This document shows positions 8,804 to 17,768 of a DNA stretch of 64,000 nt, piece after piece. The translations under genes and the position numbers were made by a program. The stretch lies in NCBI RefSeq assembly GCF_009711975.1, contig NZ_VIKW01000001.1:9980-73979 (forward strand), written 5' to 3'. A model generated the notes under the pieces. It made no database searches and was not told the origin of the DNA. It worked only from the letters and a program-made list of their open reading frames with translations. The stretch comes from Anabaena sp. UHCC 0204 (GTDB lineage Bacteria; Cyanobacteriota; Cyanobacteriia; Cyanobacteriales; Nostocaceae). Position 1 is the first letter of the stretch; every line of letters starts with the position of its first letter.

Positions 8804-10630
8804 TTAAGATATGTTTGATTTGTCCTTTTTAACTGTGTTCAGAGGAAAGCGGATGAGATGATAAGCTCCTTTACTATGTAGGCTTTTGTAATTATCGGGT
8901 GGTAATTCCATTTCTCGGAGTTTTTCCTGTTCAACTAAGATTAATAATGATTGTGGTCTAGTTTGTTGAGATGCTTGCTTTTGAATATATTCTAAAACTT
9001 GTGGGGACGATGGGATGTAATTAATTAGCTGTTGGGTGTAGAAAGTGACGGTGGGTTTTTTGAAACCAACCATAATTACTTCTTCATTGGGTTGTTTGGA
9101 TTCAACAATTAGGGTTGATAATTCTCTTAAAGGTAACTGACGCTGTTGATCCATGATGCTGACAGCAGGCATTAAGGCAATAGCAATAAAGGCTATAAAT
9201 CCGACTAAATTAATTGTGATGATCTGCCGATAACGGTAACTTAATATTAAGCTGGCAGTAATGATGGCAGATAACAACCAAATTATGCCTCCAAATTTCA
9301 GTATTCCTGATTTCTCCATTTGTACATATAATTCAGGTGCTGCGGGATCAGGTCCAGCGATTTGGGTGAGATTATATAGGGCGATCGCCACAACTGTCAA
9401 AAAGGCTACGTTTACCCAAGCACTGATGCGTAAAGATTTGAGAGGTTGTGAACTGGGAAAAAGATCACTCCAGAATAATGCTACGAGAATCGCCGCTGCT
9501 GGCATTAAGGGTAATACATAGCTGGGTAGTTTGGTAACAGCAATGCTGAAAAAGCCAAAAACACCCAGAAACCAAAAACAGGCAAATAAACCTAAATGTT
9601 GGGAACGTTCTTGTTTTAACCAGTGCGATCGCTGCCAAAATTTTACTCTAGCTAAAGCAGCGGGTATGTATACTGAATAAGGCGCAAAGCCCAGCAATAC
9701 GACTAAAAAGTAAAAATACCATGGGGCTGAGTGGCCATTAACGACTTCGGTAAACCGTTCTATGTTGTGATAACCAAAAAAGGCGTTAATAAAATTCCAG
9801 CCATTGCGCCAAGTTACTAAGGCATACCAAGGAACTGAGAGGAATAAAACTATCCCTATTCCTAAAATCGGCCGCATTTCTCGCCAAAGTTCCCAAAATT
9901 TCCCTAAATATAAACCAAAGGCAATCATAATTAATCCTGGTAAGACTATTCCTACAGGACCTTTAGTTAAAATTGCCCCAGCCATTAAGACATAACAAGC
10001 TAAATACCATTGATTGGGTAGTCGAAAATTAGCAATGATGATGGGGGGATGATTTTGAGCATATCCCAGGAAAAAACATAATAAAGATGAACCTATACAG
10101 CCAGTGAGTAACATATCTGAGACACCGATTCTTCCCCAAACCATCATTTCGGGGTTGAGTGCCATTAAAGCTGCGGCAATGGCGGCTGTGAGGTAACGTC
10201 GGGGCAAATTTTTGACTTGTTCTAATTCGTCTTGTTTAGCAAAATGCCATTGGACGGTATAAAACGCTAAAGCAACTACGCCCATTGCTGCCAATGCTGA
10301 GGGAAGACGGACTGCCCATTCATTCACCCCTATGATATGGTAGGCGATCGCTTGACACCAATAAATTAAAGCAGGTTTATCAAACCGAGTTTCACCGTTA
10401 AAAAACGGAGTTATCCAATCACCTGTAATCAGCATCTGTCGAGAAGCTTCTGCAAACAGCGGCTCAGTTTCATCAATTAAGCCCATATTTCCCAAGTTCC
10501 AACCAAACGCTATCCAACCAATTACCAATAACCACAGGCTGGAAACAGTCACAGTCAGGGCTGGACTTTCTTCTAAATTCTTGAACCAATTGTCAATTAC
10601 TTGACGAGGAACACTTAGTTTTAATCTCAT
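8804..10630 (-). CDS. Glycosyltransferase family 39 (ArnT/PMT-like) integral membrane protein
   Basis: 608 residues with many hydrophobic membrane segments. The first lumenal loop carries the GT39/ArnT signature (MGLIDETEPLFAEA, acidic DE at 53-54), followed by GDWITPFFNGETRFDKPALIYW, the typical 'dolichyl-phosphate-mannose-protein mannosyltransferase' pattern. A soluble C-terminal part (from about residue 500) follows the last membrane helix. GT39/GT83 enzymes move a sugar from a polyprenyl-phosphate carrier to protein or lipid at the outer face of the plasma membrane; the substrate cannot be read from the sequence. It stands alone on the minus strand, with heptamer repeats on both sides. 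Confidence 0.85.
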   Translation of the reverse strand: MRLKLSVPRQVIDNWFKNLEESPALTVTVSSLWLLVIGWIAFGWNLGNMGLIDETEPLFAEASRQMLITGDWITPFFNGETRFDKPALIYWCQAIAYHIIGVNEWAVRLPSALAAMGVVALAFYTVQWHFAKQDELEQVKNLPRRYLTAAIAAALMALNPEMMVWGRIGVSDMLLTGCIGSSLLCFFLGYAQNHPPIIIANFRLPNQWYLACYVLMAGAILTKGPVGIVLPGLIMIAFGLYLGKFWELWREMRPILGIGIVLFLSVPWYALVTWRNGWNFINAFFGYHNIERFTEVVNGHSAPWYFYFLVVLLGFAPYSVYIPAALARVKFWQRSHWLKQERSQHLGLFACFWFLGVFGFFSIAVTKLPSYVLPLMPAAAILVALFWSDLFPSSQPLKSLRISAWVNVAFLTVVAIALYNLTQIAGPDPAAPELYVQMEKSGILKFGGIIWLLSAIITASLILSYRYRQIITINLVGFIAFIAIALMPAVSIMDQQRQLPLRELSTLIVESKQPNEEVIMVGFKKPTVTFYTQQLINYIPSSPQVLEYIQKQASQQTRPQSLLILVEQEKLREMELPPDNYKSLHSKGAYHLIRFPLNTVKKDKSNIS

Positions 10631-10660
10631 GAATTCATACTTAGGGCTAGAAGAAGGTGA

Positions 10661-10693
10661 CAGGTTACAGGTTACAGGTTACAGGTTACAGGT
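10661..10693. repeat. Heptamer short tandem repeat, CAGGTTA x4 plus partial
   Basis: Four exact CAGGTTA units plus CAGGT, just upstream of the glycosyltransferase start. The following ~120 bp (10730-10830) is made of GCGGAGCGTCCCGCAGGG-type dispersed repeat fragments, so this spacer is largely repeat DNA. Confidence 0.85.
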
Positions 10694-10734
10694 AAGAAGA
10701 AGGAAGGAAGAACGAAGAAGAAGAAGAATGAACC

Positions 10735-10825
10735 ACGTTCGCGGAGCGTCCCGCAGGGATAGGAACGAAGGACACGTTCGCGTTCGCGGAGCGTGGCGTT
10801 AGCCATAGCGTCCCGTTAGGGATAG
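10735..10825. repeat. Clustered fragments of the GCGGAGCGTCCC / GGCGTTAGCC dispersed repeat
   Basis: TTCGCGGAGCGTCCCGCAGGGATAG is followed by a second TTCGCGGAGCGTGGCGTTAGCC and GCGTCCCGTTAGGGATAG. These are small GC-rich palindromic modules of a kind scattered in Nostocales genomes. Related pieces appear at about 5216, 22430-22485 and 53895 in this window. Confidence 0.6.
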
Positions 10826-10900
10826 AAAGGAGGGTTTCAGAGATATTTTGCGTAAGTCCTCAAGGAGAAAAAAAGCCAAAAAATTACTTTCAATTACCCA

Positions 10901-11545
10901 TTAGTTATCTTCTAACACCAACTGCCATTCTTGAGTTTGCGGATTCCATTGGGGAGAAGAAGTTTCCCCGACGACATAAGGTCCCCAATAGCGCCGAGAA
11001 CCATCTTGAGCAAAGGCTACTAAAATATTACCCTTCTCTAGCTTTAAATTACCTTGAGGTAACGATAAAACTAGTCCAGTCTCACTTCCTTCTTCAGGAG
11101 CAAAATCCCAATGTGCAGGAATATGAGATTTAGTGTTATTGATAGTGGTACTTTTGAGGGATGATTGTCTGGCTAATAGTGCTAGACGTACTGGTTGAGT
11201 GGTTTTGTTGCTCATACGGAGTGATCCTGATAGCCCCGGATTTGCTTTAGCCATAGCCTTGGTTTTACTATCCGATTCCAATTGATAGGCTAAGACAGTA
11301 GATGCAATATTTTGGTTACTTGATTCTACTGATGCAGTTGGTGTACTATCTAAGTTAATTTCATCCTCATTAATTCTAGTGTTTGTAACTATAGTTGGGG
11401 TTTCTTCTGGGATTGTTAATCCTGTTTCGGGATTTGGAGAATCAAAGGATATGCTCCTATTTAGGCATCCTGTCATGATCCCCATCAATCCAAATACGGA
11501 AACAGCAACAATGAAGTAACGATCGCGGTACAGGGAGTTTTTCAT
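10901..11545 (-). CDS. Putative lipoprotein of unknown function
   Basis: 214 residues. The N-terminus is positively charged, then hydrophobic, then a lipobox-like LMGIMTGC, so the mature protein probably starts at the Cys near residue 27 and is lipid-anchored. The middle is low-complexity (Thr/Asn/Ser-rich). The C-terminal half (LVLSLPQGNLKLEKGNILVAF, SRRYWGPYVV, QEWQLVLED) looks like a small beta-rich domain. I do not recognise the family; similar sized lipoproteins occur in related cyanobacteria. It stands alone on the minus strand, divergent from the DUF565 gene. Confidence 0.7.
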   Translation of the reverse strand: MKNSLYRDRYFIVAVSVFGLMGIMTGCLNRSISFDSPNPETGLTIPEETPTIVTNTRINEDEINLDSTPTASVESSNQNIASTVLAYQLESDSKTKAMAKANPGLSGSLRMSNKTTQPVRLALLARQSSLKSTTINNTKSHIPAHWDFAPEEGSETGLVLSLPQGNLKLEKGNILVAFAQDGSRRYWGPYVVGETSSPQWNPQTQEWQLVLEDN

Positions 11546-11724
11546 AATGGTATAGATTTAGAAATAAGATTTTTTTAGGCTAAACCCAATGATTCCTGAT
11601 GATCCCCGATGGGAATGAGATCAATTAATTGAGTTTCTCCTTCTGGAAAATGCAGCGAAATCGTGTATAACAGTTGTCAATAAAAGACTTTCAATTCTGT
11701 CACTTATCACCTGTCTCTTCACTC

Positions 11725-12057
11725 ATGCAAAATACTCGTCTGAACAGCTTGTTAGAAACAATTTTCAGAAGATTGAGTCAATGGTTTCTTAATCCTTGGC
11801 GGCGGTTATCACTACTACTAATTAGTTTTTTGTTTGGGTTTTTTTTGGGATCGGCAGTATCAACAACCACTGGACAACAGGCAGTATTAGACATTGTGAT
11901 AGCTGCATTTTTAGTTCTACTAACTGAAGTTACCAGTCGGATATTTTATAGCCGCAGCTTTTTTGCTAAACAAGCATTTTGGGTAGAAACTCTTAACTAT
12001 CTCAAGGTTGGTTTTATCTACAGTCTATTTCTAGAAGCCTTTAAGCTGGGTTCGTAA
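11725..12057 (+). CDS. DUF565 / Ycf20-like membrane protein
   Basis: 110 residues from the ATG at 11725; a TTG 51 bp upstream would give 127, but the extra residues are not family-like. Two hydrophobic segments are visible (LSLLLISFLFGFFLGSAVST and IVIAAFLVLLTEVTSRIFY), with the DUF565/Ycf20 pattern GFFLGS...TTGQQAVLDI...E. Ycf20 proteins occur in cyanobacteria and chloroplast genomes; a role in non-photochemical quenching has been reported for algal or plant homologues, but none is shown here. It ends 4 bp before the glycerate kinase start, so the two are probably co-transcribed. Confidence 0.85.
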   Translation: MQNTRLNSLLETIFRRLSQWFLNPWRRLSLLLISFLFGFFLGSAVSTTTGQQAVLDIVIAAFLVLLTEVTSRIFYSRSFFAKQAFWVETLNYLKVGFIYSLFLEAFKLGS

Positions 12058-12061
12058 TTTT

Positions 12062-13102
12062 ATGAGTAGCGAGTGGCTAAGTAAAATTTTGACTACAGAT
12101 ACATCTTGGCAAGTATTGGCGCAAGCAGAAGCTTTGGCTGATCCTTTCCGAGCTAAGGTGTTTAATATTACCCCTGAAAACGTAGCTGAAGTTATACAAA
12201 GGAGAGGAGATTTACTGAAGTTAGTTTTGCCTGATTTTAGTAAATTCTGTCAAACTAATCTCAAAACCCAACCCCAAGAAGTTTTGCAGGTATTGTGGGA
12301 TTTGTGGCTACCTTTGGGGATCAAAATTGCCGCACAACGTCAACAGTTAGGGAAACCTTTGATCCAGGGGATTTTAGGCGCACAAGGTACTGGTAAAACT
12401 ACGATGTCTAGGATACTGGGTTTGATTCTCCAGCACTTGGGATATCGAACGTTAAGTTTGTCTTTAGATGATTTGTACAAAACTTATAGCGATCGCTTGG
12501 CTTTAATGCAGCAAGATTCCCGTCTAGTTTGGCGTGGTCCGCCTGGAACACACGATATTCACCTAGCTTTAAGTGTACTCGATCAGATTCATCAAAGCAA
12601 GTGTCCTGTGATAGTTCCTAGATTTGATAAGTCTGCTTATGGTGGTGCAGGCGATCGCACTACTTCTGAAGTTATCACAAATCCTATAGATATTGTTCTG
12701 TTTGAAGGCTGGTTTGTGGGTGTGAAACCAATTGATCCCGGTGTGTTCATAACTGCACCACCACCCATTCTTACGGACGCAGATAGACAATTTGCTAATG
12801 ATATCAATAATCAACTTAAAAGTTATTTACCACTGTGGGAAAGGTTGGATAGTTTAATAGTTTTGTATCCTTCAGATTACCGTTATTCCCTAATATGGCG
12901 GAAGCAAGCAGAAAGAGAAATGATTGCTGCTGGTAAATCAGGGATGACTGATTCGGAAATAGAAGAGTTTGTTAATTATTTTTGGCGTTCTTTACACCCA
13001 GAATTATTTATTAATCCTTTGCTTAATTCATCAGCGGTTGATTTGGTAATTGAAATTAATGCTGATCATAGTTTTGGTAATTTTAGATTCCCAATTTCTT
13101 GA
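12062..13102 (+). CDS. glyK: D-glycerate 3-kinase, plant-type (GLYK)
   Basis: 346 residues with a PRK/uridine-kinase-like P-loop, GAQGTGKT at residues 106-113, followed by SLDDLYKT and RGPPGTHD. This is the pattern of the plant-type glycerate kinases found in filamentous cyanobacteria. The enzyme phosphorylates D-glycerate to 3-phosphoglycerate, the last step of photorespiratory glycolate salvage, in the cytoplasm. The gene starts 4 bp after the DUF565 stop and ends 39 bp before a strong hairpin terminator shared with the convergent selO gene. Confidence 0.9.
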   Translation: MSSEWLSKILTTDTSWQVLAQAEALADPFRAKVFNITPENVAEVIQRRGDLLKLVLPDFSKFCQTNLKTQPQEVLQVLWDLWLPLGIKIAAQRQQLGKPLIQGILGAQGTGKTTMSRILGLILQHLGYRTLSLSLDDLYKTYSDRLALMQQDSRLVWRGPPGTHDIHLALSVLDQIHQSKCPVIVPRFDKSAYGGAGDRTTSEVITNPIDIVLFEGWFVGVKPIDPGVFITAPPPILTDADRQFANDINNQLKSYLPLWERLDSLIVLYPSDYRYSLIWRKQAEREMIAAGKSGMTDSEIEEFVNYFWRSLHPELFINPLLNSSAVDLVIEINADHSFGNFRFPIS

Positions 13103-13141
13103 AACGAACCGCAGAGACGCAGAGGGCGCAGAGGTAGAGAG

Positions 13142-13165
13142 AAAAGAGATGTAAGCATCTCTTTT
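13142..13165. terminator. Bidirectional intrinsic terminator between glyK and selO
   Basis: AAAAGAGATG (13142-13151), loop TAAG, CATCTCTTTT (13156-13165): a perfect 10-bp stem with A-run before and T-run after. It is placed between two convergent genes, so it can serve both strands. A GCAGAGACGCAGAGG repeat fragment lies just before it. Confidence 0.85.
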
Positions 13166-13190
13166 ATGAGCGATATAATATTTATTGCAA

Positions 13191-14648
13191 TTATTTTCCT
13201 GTTTTTAGTGTTTCTACTAAATCATAAAAAGGTTGCCAATTATCATCTTCTGTGATTCGTTCCCAAACTGATTCAATTACAGGTCTTAATAATGCTGTTT
13301 TTGGGTTAGATTCAATCAGGGTTTTCCCAATTTTATCCATTTGATCTAGATCAAAATGATTGAGGATTTTATGATATAGTAAACACCAATTATCGAATGT
13401 TGCTGATTTTCCTAATGCGGGGATAATTTCTGAACCATCCATTACCAAAGCTGGATCATCTCGCCATTTACTAGAAAATGTACTAGCCATATCAGCAAAG
13501 AATTGATGATAACCAATTTGACTATCATGTAAAAAGGTGATAGTTAATCGCAAAAATTCATTAGTTTCTGCTAATTGTAAATCTGCAAAACCCAATTTTT
13601 TCAACATCAAAGCCCGATATTCAGCTTGATAATATTCAGCAAATTTAGATAAAGCACTATCCAAATCACTTTGATCAATTATCGCCTTTAACGGTTCTTG
13701 TAAAAGCTCTAAATTTAACTTACAAATTCCTGGCTGTTGACTATAACAATAACGTTTATAATGATCAAAATATGCAGCCGTAAATTGGAGATCGTAAGTA
13801 GGAATAAAAGCATAGGGTCCATAGTCAAAACTTTCCCCGGTAATTGACATATTATCAGTATTCAAAACTGCATGACAAAAACCCGCCCCCATCCATTGGG
13901 CTACTAATTCCGCGACACGCTGGACTAATTCGGCATAAAATAAGGCATATTTATCATTTTCAGCCTGTAAATGGGGATAATACTGTTCAATTACATGATC
14001 TAACAATTTTTGGGTTAAATCAGGCCTTTGAAAATAATTTAATCGTTCAAATGTACCAAAACGAATATGAGATTTACTCATGCGGATCATTACAGAAGAA
14101 CGAGTTGGGGAAGGTTCATCACCACGCCACAGTCCTAAACCTGTTTCAATCATACTCAAACAGCGAGAAGTACGAACACCTAAACGATGAAGTGCTTCAG
14201 CGGCGAGAACTTCCCGTACTCCCCCTTTAAGTGTCAGCATACCGTCACCACCGCGCGAGTAAGGGGTTCTTCCAGAGCCTTTTGTGCCAAAATCGTATAA
14301 TTCCCCATCAATACCCCGTACTTGTCCATAAAGAAAGCCTCTACCGTCACCTAATTGAGAGTTATATTGTCCAAATTGATAACCGTGATAACGTAGGGCT
14401 AAGAGGGGTTTTCGTCCTTCAAATTTACCAAAGGCGGTAATAAAATCTTCGTCTTTTACCGTTTGGGGATCAAGTCCTAACTGGGTTAATAGTGCATCAT
14501 TGCGCCAACGGAGAATATGCTGGGGGAATTCCTCGGCTACAACTTCATCATAGTAATCATCACCTAGAGATTCTATGGCTGATTCATAATTGAGGGTAAG
14601 TAAAGGATTACTAGCATGGGTGTTATTGGCAGTTTCATCCAGAGTCAT
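13191..14648 (-). CDS. selO: Protein adenylyltransferase SelO (YdiU/UPF0061 family)
   Basis: 485 residues, typical for the family. The SelO glycine-rich region is clear ([31 protein letters not shown]), followed by [13 protein letters not shown] and the metal/catalytic segment NTDNMSI...DYGPYAF. SelO is a kinase-fold enzyme that binds ATP in inverted orientation and transfers AMP to Ser/Thr/Tyr of target proteins, often linked to redox stress. The C-terminal selenocysteine/cysteine motif of some family members is not evident. Single-gene unit on the minus strand; a MITE lies directly upstream of its start. Confidence 0.93.
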   Translation of the reverse strand: MTLDETANNTHASNPLLTLNYESAIESLGDDYYDEVVAEEFPQHILRWRNDALLTQLGLDPQTVKDEDFITAFGKFEGRKPLLALRYHGYQFGQYNSQLGDGRGFLYGQVRGIDGELYDFGTKGSGRTPYSRGGDGMLTLKGGVREVLAAEALHRLGVRTSRCLSMIETGLGLWRGDEPSPTRSSVMIRMSKSHIRFGTFERLNYFQRPDLTQKLLDHVIEQYYPHLQAENDKYALFYAELVQRVAELVAQWMGAGFCHAVLNTDNMSITGESFDYGPYAFIPTYDLQFTAAYFDHYKRYCYSQQPGICKLNLELLQEPLKAIIDQSDLDSALSKFAEYYQAEYRALMLKKLGFADLQLAETNEFLRLTITFLHDSQIGYHQFFADMASTFSSKWRDDPALVMDGSEIIPALGKSATFDNWCLLYHKILNHFDLDQMDKIGKTLIESNPKTALLRPVIESVWERITEDDNWQPFYDLVETLKTGK

Positions 14649-14677
14649 TATAATTACGCTTAATTGATATTTATTTT

Positions 14678-14769
14678 AGGACTTACGCAAGATTGAATTC
14701 AAAACCTGATTCTTGCGTAGGGGTAATTCATGAATTACCCCTACTTCCGTTCGGTTTTGCGTAAGTCCT
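14678..14769. mobile_element. MITE copy 1 (AGGACTTACGCAA terminal inverted repeats)
   Basis: 92 bp bounded by inverted AGGACTTACGCAA (14678-14690) and TTGCGTAAGTCCT (14757-14769). The centre is a long palindrome, TAGGGGTAATTCATG with its complement. It carries no gene. A near-identical copy in the opposite orientation lies at 16978-17065, and a decayed one at about 63530-63598. It sits in the upstream region of selO. Confidence 0.85.
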
Positions 14770-14847
14770 GATTTAATAATAGACAAAAAGCTGGCGGACT
14801 AGGAGTATAGATTCCAGACTTTTCTAAGAAGTCGGGGATCTGAAGTA

Positions 14848-15420
14848 TTATGAATGCGATCGCCAGTGGGGATTTGTTAAACTTGTCAGAATATGATCTT
14901 CCCATTGACCATTAATCATTAAATAATCTCTAGCATATCCTTCGACTACAAAACCAACTCTTTTGAGAACATTGCCGCTGCGGCGATTATGTGGCATATA
15001 ATTAGCCATAATTCGGTGCAGATTTAATTCTTGAAAAATATACTCAGTAGAAACAGATAAAGCTTCTGTCATGTAACCATAACCTTGTGCAGATTCGGCT
15101 AAACTATATCCTAATTGACAAAATTGAGCAGCATTATAGACGAAGTTACTAAAATTAGCAGTTCCTAGAATTTTTCTCGGCTGGTGTTGAAGATAAATAA
15201 ATAGTTTTAAGGAATAGTTGTGAAAAAATTCCCAGAAACTGGTTTCTACTTGATACTGCCAATATTCTTCAGTAAAAAAATTTTCATCCCAGATCGGATA
15301 AAATGGCGTAAAGTATTCTTTATTTTCAGTAAAATATGTGAGTATGTAGGGAATATCCTCCATAACTGCCATTCTTAATATTAAGCGATCGCTTGTCAGA
15401 ATTGGTGGCTCTGAACTCAT
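14848..15420 (-). CDS. GNAT N-acetyltransferase, RimJ/RimL type
   Basis: 190 residues. The opening TSDRLILRMAVMEDIPYIL and the acetyl-CoA-binding region (QLGYSLAESAQGYGYMTEAL, the R/Q-x-x-G-x-G/A-type loop) followed by LNLHRIMANYMPHNRRSGNVLKR and GFVVEGYARDYLMINGQW define the RimJ/RimL-like GNAT subfamily. Such proteins acetylate alpha-amino groups of ribosomal proteins or small amines; the substrate is not predictable. It is divergent from bioB, with 84 bp between the starts. Confidence 0.88.
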   Translation of the reverse strand: MSSEPPILTSDRLILRMAVMEDIPYILTYFTENKEYFTPFYPIWDENFFTEEYWQYQVETSFWEFFHNYSLKLFIYLQHQPRKILGTANFSNFVYNAAQFCQLGYSLAESAQGYGYMTEALSVSTEYIFQELNLHRIMANYMPHNRRSGNVLKRVGFVVEGYARDYLMINGQWEDHILTSLTNPHWRSHS

Positions 15421-15504
15421 ATACTTATATTCAAATTTAAATATTTTGTATCAGCTATACTAATTTGAACATTACACCCAAAGACTACAAAAAGGATCAT
15501 CACT

Positions 15505-16506
15505 GTGGGAATACGCTACGATTGGCAACCAACAGAAATATTGACAATATATAATACACCATTCCTGGAGCTAATTTATCAAGCTGCTACTGTACATCGT
15601 CAATATCATCAACCGCAACAAATACAAGTTTGTAAGCTTATCTCCATTAAAACCGGTGCTTGTCCAGAAGATTGTGGTTATTGCGCTCAATCTTCACGCT
15701 ACAAAACCGAGGTAAAACCCGAAGCATTGTTAGAAAAAGCAACAGTGATGAATATTGCCAAAACAGCTAAAGAAAGCGGTGTTAGTCGGGTTTGTATGGG
15801 TGCTGCTTGGCGAGAAGTGCGGGATAATTCCCAATTTGAGGAAGTCCTGGATATGGTCAAGGATGTAACTGGGATGGGTTTAGAAGTATGCTGTACCTTG
15901 GGAATGTTGACAGAAAACCAAGCCAAGCGTTTGGAAGATGCGGGATTATATGCTTATAACCATAATCTCGACACCTCAGAGGAATATTACAGCACTGTAA
16001 TTACTACTCGAACTTATAGCGATCGCCTAAATACCATTGCTAATGTTCGTCAAACTAATGTTACCGTATGTTCGGGCGGTATTCTGGGTTTAGGGGAAAA
16101 TGTCGCAGATCGGGTGGGAATGTTACATACTCTCTCAAATTTACAACCTCATCCCGAATCTGTACCCATTAATATTCTTTCCCAAGTTCCCGGTACACCT
16201 TTAGAAAATCAACCCGATGTCCCCATTTGGGATGTAGTGCGGATGATTGCGACTGCTAGAATTATTATGCCTAAATCTGACGTGCGATTAAGTGCAGGTA
16301 GAGCGAGACTTTCTCAAGTAGAACAAGCTTTATGTTTTATGGCTGGTGCAAATTCCATCTTCTCCAGCGATGATAACAAAATGTTGACGGTAACTACTCC
16401 CTGTCCTGATTATGATGCAGACAGAGAAATGTTGAATTTGTTGGGTTTGGAAATGCGTCCCCCATTCCAAAAACAGGAAAAAACTCCTACTGCTGTAACT
16501 GTGTAG
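15505..16506 (+). CDS. bioB: Biotin synthase
   Basis: 333 residues from a GTG preceded by AAAGGA 9-10 bp upstream. The radical-SAM motif CPEDCGYC places the [4Fe-4S] cysteines at 53, 57 and 60. Further BioB signatures are [22 protein letters not shown], and RLSAGRARL near the C-terminus, where the Arg contacts the [2Fe-2S] cluster. It inserts sulfur into dethiobiotin to give biotin. No other biotin genes are adjacent, which is usual in cyanobacteria. Confidence 0.97.
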   Translation: MGIRYDWQPTEILTIYNTPFLELIYQAATVHRQYHQPQQIQVCKLISIKTGACPEDCGYCAQSSRYKTEVKPEALLEKATVMNIAKTAKESGVSRVCMGAAWREVRDNSQFEEVLDMVKDVTGMGLEVCCTLGMLTENQAKRLEDAGLYAYNHNLDTSEEYYSTVITTRTYSDRLNTIANVRQTNVTVCSGGILGLGENVADRVGMLHTLSNLQPHPESVPINILSQVPGTPLENQPDVPIWDVVRMIATARIIMPKSDVRLSAGRARLSQVEQALCFMAGANSIFSSDDNKMLTVTTPCPDYDADREMLNLLGLEMRPPFQKQEKTPTAVTV

Positions 16507-16930
16507 ATACACCTCCACAAGCGACTTGCTTCCCTTTTTAAGGGGAGCGAAAAATTAATTCTTTCTATATATTAATTACAAATTTTTCTTAAAAAAGAGC
16601 TACTAATTATTTATGCAACCCGTTATTAAGCATTTATTAACTGTTGAATGTTAATTCCTTTTTATGTTCAAAATGAGTCAGAAACAGCTAAAAATGGCGG
16701 TATCTACTCCATATAGAGGATAGTAATTTTTGACAATAGGATTGTCATAACTAAAATTTTACAAAAATTCATCTTTCACAAGTGATAATTTCTCTCAATA
16801 AATCTGATATGATCTGTTTAGAGCTTATTGAGTATCTATATCAATAAGTTAAGTAAGCATCATTACTATTTCCCCCCACCCACACAAAATTACACCATGA
16901 CTAGTACAGTACGGCGGAAGTTAACCAACG

Positions 16931-16970
16931 ATTAAAAATGCTAAAAGCCTGCTTAAGCTGCATTTTTAAT
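16931..16970. repeat. Long inverted repeat upstream of the flavodoxin gene
   Basis: ATTAAAAATGC (16931-16941) and GCATTTTTAAT (16960-16970) form an 11-bp stem; the loop contains the small palindrome GCTTAAGC. It is immediately left of MITE copy 2 and could be a transcription terminator of the upstream side or part of a nested insertion. Confidence 0.6.
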
Positions 16971-16977
16971 TATTAAC

Positions 16978-17065
16978 AGGACTTACGCAAAACAGGAAGT
17001 AGGGGTAATTCATGAATTACCCCTACACAAGAATTAGGTTTTAAGTTCAATCTTGCGTAAGTCCT
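16978..17065. mobile_element. MITE copy 2, opposite orientation, in the flavodoxin promoter region
   Basis: 88 bp with the same AGGACTTACGCAA terminal inverted repeats and the same TAGGGGTAATTCATG palindromic core as the copy at 14678-14769, but inverted. Its right end is 99 bp before the flavodoxin ATG, so it may have moved or replaced promoter elements. Confidence 0.85.
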
Positions 17066-17164
17066 AATTAATTTTGCCATGCGGTACTAATTGTGAGGTA
17101 ACTTTGTGTCCTTTCTTGCTGTTAATTCATAGTAGTTTATTTTCGTAAATCAGTAGGTGTGAAA

Positions 17165-17677
17165 ATGTCGAAAAAAATTGGTTTGTTCTACGGTACTCAA
17201 ACTGGTAAAACAGAATCTGCTGCGGAAATGATTCGGGATGAATTTGGTAGTGTTGAGGTGACACTTGAGGATATTTCCCAAGCTGAAGCTGCTGATTTAG
17301 AAGCTTATCAATGTTTAATTATCGGCTGTCCTACTTGGAATATCGGTGAACTCCAAAGTGATTGGGAAGGCTTTTTTCCTGAACTTGATGAAATAGATTT
17401 TACTGGAAAATTAGTTGCTTATTTTGGTACTGGTGATCAGCTTGGTTATGGGGATAATTTTCAGGATGCAATGGGGATTTTAGAAGAGAAAATTTCTGAG
17501 CGTGGTGGTAAAACTGTGGGTTATTGGTCAAAAGATGGTTATGATTTTAATGATTCTAAAGCCTTAAAAAATGACAAATTTGTAGGTTTAGCACTGGATG
17601 AAGATAACCAATCTGATTTAACTGATCAACGAATTAAAGCTTGGGTGTCTCAGTTAAAGAAAGAATTTGGTTTGTAA
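17165..17677 (+). CDS. isiB: Flavodoxin
   Basis: 170 residues from the ATG at 17165 (a GTG two codons earlier is less likely; cyanobacterial flavodoxins start MSKKIGLFYGTQTG). The FMN phosphate-binding loop GTQTGKTE (9-16) is followed by the conserved CPTWNIGELQSDW and YFGTGDQLGY isoalloxazine-binding loops. The length and sequence closely match the Anabaena long-chain flavodoxin. It replaces ferredoxin as electron carrier from photosystem I under iron limitation. No isiA neighbour is present. Confidence 0.96.
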   Translation: MSKKIGLFYGTQTGKTESAAEMIRDEFGSVEVTLEDISQAEAADLEAYQCLIIGCPTWNIGELQSDWEGFFPELDEIDFTGKLVAYFGTGDQLGYGDNFQDAMGILEEKISERGGKTVGYWSKDGYDFNDSKALKNDKFVGLALDEDNQSDLTDQRIKAWVSQLKKEFGL

Positions 17678-17768
17678 AAGATTCTGTATTTGTTAGTTAT
17701 CACGGTGTGGGTAATTTGATTACCTATACCTTCCTTATTATCCTCTATCCTATTCTGTGAGAATATTT

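Larger units (their letters stand above)
16507..17164. promoter_or_regulatory. Upstream region of flavodoxin with several inverted repeats and a MITE
   Basis: 658 bp without a gene. Perfect inverted repeats are seen at 16731-16747 (TGACAAT-AGG-ATTGTCA), 16824-16848 (CTTATTGA / TCAATAAG) and 16931-16970 (ATTAAAAATGC / GCATTTTTAAT). MITE copy 2 occupies 16978-17065. Flavodoxin genes are normally Fur-controlled, but no good 19-bp Fur box of the GATAATGATAATCATTATC type was found; the first two repeats are candidate operators. Confidence 0.5.

Noticed and set aside
14678-14769. Considered as a transcription terminator of a neighbouring gene
   Set aside because: The long palindrome could fold as one, but identical copies elsewhere with the same terminal inverted repeats show that it is a mobile repeat.
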